From NCBI GenBank assembly GCA_964540415.1, contig CAZIMM010000104.1:1-6524 (forward strand): a DNA stretch of 6,524 bases, in the 5' to 3' direction. Positions 5,077 through 6,524 of the stretch are shown piece by piece. This DNA comes from CAZIMM01 sp964540415 (GTDB lineage: Bacteria > Bacillota > Clostridia > Oscillospirales > Acutalibacteraceae). Under the pieces are notes generated by a model. It was given only the letters and a program-made list of their open reading frames with translations. It was not told the origin of the DNA and did no database searches. A program made the position numbers and the translations under genes. Position 1 is the first letter of the stretch. The number at the start of each line of letters is the position of its first letter.

Positions 5077-6519
5077 ATGGCTGAAGAAAAGAAAAAACTC
5101 GTTGAAGAAATCACCTCGATGGACGAGGACTTTGCAAAATGGTATACGGACATTGTGAAGAAAGCGGAGCTGCTTGAATATACCAGCGTCAAGGGCTGCA
5201 TGGTGATAAGGCCTTACGGCTATGCGATTTGGGAAAACATTCAGCATATTCTCGACGGTATGTTCAAAGCGACCGGGCATGAGAATGTCTGTATGCCGAT
5301 GTTCATTCCCGAAAGTCTGCTTCAAAAGGAAAAGGACCATGTTGAGGGCTTTGCCCCCGAGGTTGCCTGGGTTACTTACGGCGGCAACGAAAAGCTTGAG
5401 GACAGGCTGTGCGTGCGTCCCACCTCAGAAACACTGTTCTGCGAGCATTATGCAAACATTGTTCACTCCCACCGCGATCTCCCGAAGCTCTACAACCAGT
5501 GGGTGAGTGTCGTGCGCTGGGAAAAAACAACACGTCCGTTCCTGCGCTCGAGAGAATTTCTCTGGCAGGAAGGGCACACTATTCATGCAACCGCTCAGGA
5601 GGCAATTGAGGAGACCGAGCGTATGCTCAACGTATACGCAGAATTCTGTGAAAAATCCCTTGCCATTCCGGTTGTCAAGGGCAGAAAAACGGACAGCGAC
5701 AAGTTTGCCGGTGCCGAGGCCACCTATGCCGTTGAAGCTCTCATGCACGACGGCAAGGCATTGCAGGCGGGCACCAGCCACTATTTCGGAGACGGCTTTG
5801 CAAGAGCCTTCGGCATTCAGTTTGCCAACAAGGAAAACAAGCTTTGCTACCCCTTCCAGACCTCGTGGGGTGTCACAACAAGGCTCATCGGCGCGATTAT
5901 CATGACTCACGGCGATGATAACGGTCTTGTTCTGCCTCCCGCTGTCGCGCCGATTCAGCTTGTTATCGTGCCGGTTGCAACACACAAGCCCGGTGTGCTC
6001 GAAAAGGCGGAAGAGCTCAAAAACAGGCTTAAAAAGGTTTGCAGAGTCAAGCTCGATGTGTCGGACAATTCGCCCGGCTGGAAGTTTGCCGAATACGAAA
6101 TGAAAGGCGTACCACTGCGCCTTGAAATCGGTCCGCGCGACATAGCTGAAAATCATTGTATCATCGCCCGCAGAGACACCGGTGAAAAGCTCACTGTGTC
6201 GCTTGATGAGCTTGAGGAACGCATCCCCGTTCTTCTTTCGGAGGTTCACGACACGATGTACCGCCGTGCCCTCGAAAACCGCACAAACAGAACCTATGTG
6301 TGCACCTCGATTGATGAAATCAATTCAGCCCTCGAAAAGAACGGCGACGGTTTTGTGAAAGCCATGTGGTGCGGCAGCGAGGAGTGCGAAAACAAAGTCA
6401 AGGAGCTGACAGGTGTCGGCTCACGGTGCATTTCGCTCGACGGTGAGCACGTTTCCGACAAGTGTGTATGTTGCGGAAAAGAAGCAAAGCAGCTTTTATA
6501 TTGGGGAAAAGCATATTAA
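5077..6519 (+). CDS. proS: Prolyl-tRNA synthetase, archaeal/eukaryotic-type (short form without editing insertion)
   Basis: 480 residues, complete. It charges tRNA-Pro with proline using ATP, releasing AMP and PPi, in the cytoplasm. This is the class IIa type 3 form found in archaea, eukaryotes and some bacteria including many Clostridia. The motif 1 region is about 40-80 (MVIRPYGYAIWENIQ). RPTSETLF (114-121) carries Thr116 and Glu118, expected to bind proline. Motif 2 is 145-166 (VVRWEKTTRPFLRSREFLWQEG), and motif 3 is 265-288 with Arg269. The roughly 180-residue editing domain of the usual bacterial form, which sits between motifs 2 and 3, is absent. The anticodon-binding domain spans about 292-395. 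The C-terminal domain has Cys432, Cys437, Cys463 and Cys466 in a CX4C-X25-CX2C zinc pattern and ends in a conserved Tyr480, as in the Thermus enzyme. It lies 69 bases after xpt. No T-box fits in that gap. The long antisense reading frame at 5425-6249 is treated as a shadow. Confidence 0.97.
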   Translation: MAEEKKKLVEEITSMDEDFAKWYTDIVKKAELLEYTSVKGCMVIRPYGYAIWENIQHILDGMFKATGHENVCMPMFIPESLLQKEKDHVEGFAPEVAWVTYGGNEKLEDRLCVRPTSETLFCEHYANIVHSHRDLPKLYNQWVSVVRWEKTTRPFLRSREFLWQEGHTIHATAQEAIEETERMLNVYAEFCEKSLAIPVVKGRKTDSDKFAGAEATYAVEALMHDGKALQAGTSHYFGDGFARAFGIQFANKENKLCYPFQTSWGVTTRLIGAIIMTHGDDNGLVLPPAVAPIQLVIVPVATHKPGVLEKAEELKNRLKKVCRVKLDVSDNSPGWKFAEYEMKGVPLRLEIGPRDIAENHCIIARRDTGEKLTVSLDELEERIPVLLSEVHDTMYRRALENRTNRTYVCTSIDEINSALEKNGDGFVKAMWCGSEECENKVKELTGVGSRCISLDGEHVSDKCVCCGKEAKQLLYWGKAY

Positions 6520-6524
6520 AGCTC

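Noticed and set aside
5425..6249. Long antisense reading frame of 274 codons opposite proS
   Set aside because: It lies wholly inside a clearly real gene, its translation matches no family I know, and no ribosome binding site was recognised. It is explained by codon bias of the sense strand.

Overview
The window carries six genes, all on the + strand, close together, with moderate GC in the genes and A-rich gaps. It looks like a piece of a chromosome from an uncultured gut- or rumen-type Clostridia (Firmicutes). I infer this from the archaeal/eukaryotic-type prolyl-tRNA synthetase, the Firmicutes-type xanthine phosphoribosyltransferase, the strong purine-rich ribosome binding sites and the DUF4838 protein. 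No phylogeny was run, so the placement is tentative. No tRNA, rRNA, mobile element, CRISPR array or plasmid function is visible.

Layout: (1) 2-487, the C-terminal part of an AlaA-like glutamate-pyruvate aminotransferase, cut by the window edge. (2) 568-2466, a 632-residue DUF4838 protein with an alpha-glucuronidase-N-like front domain, probably carbohydrate-active and possibly exported. (3) 2496-3818, a 440-residue FAD-dependent oxidoreductase of the geranylgeranyl-reductase-like fold with no known substrate. (4) 3836-4375, a family I soluble inorganic pyrophosphatase. (5) 4438-5007, xanthine phosphoribosyltransferase. (6) 5077-6519, a complete ProS of the short type without the bacterial editing insertion. 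The gaps are 80, 29, 17, 62 and 69 bases. None holds a convincing intrinsic terminator, so genes 2-4 at least look cotranscribed and all six may be.

How they fit together: three are housekeeping enzymes linked by pyrophosphate. Xpt and ProS both release PPi and Ppa hydrolyses it, pulling both reactions forward. AlaA adds alanine/glutamate nitrogen metabolism. The DUF4838 protein and the flavoprotein are the accessory part: neither has an obvious partner pathway here, and their 29-base spacing is the main hint that they may be linked. I do not see a clear new multi-gene system. The points most worth a second look are the DUF4838/flavoprotein pair, the rewritten loop in Xpt, the weak translation start of proS, and an exact 16-base repeat shared by the DUF4838 gene and the proS leader.
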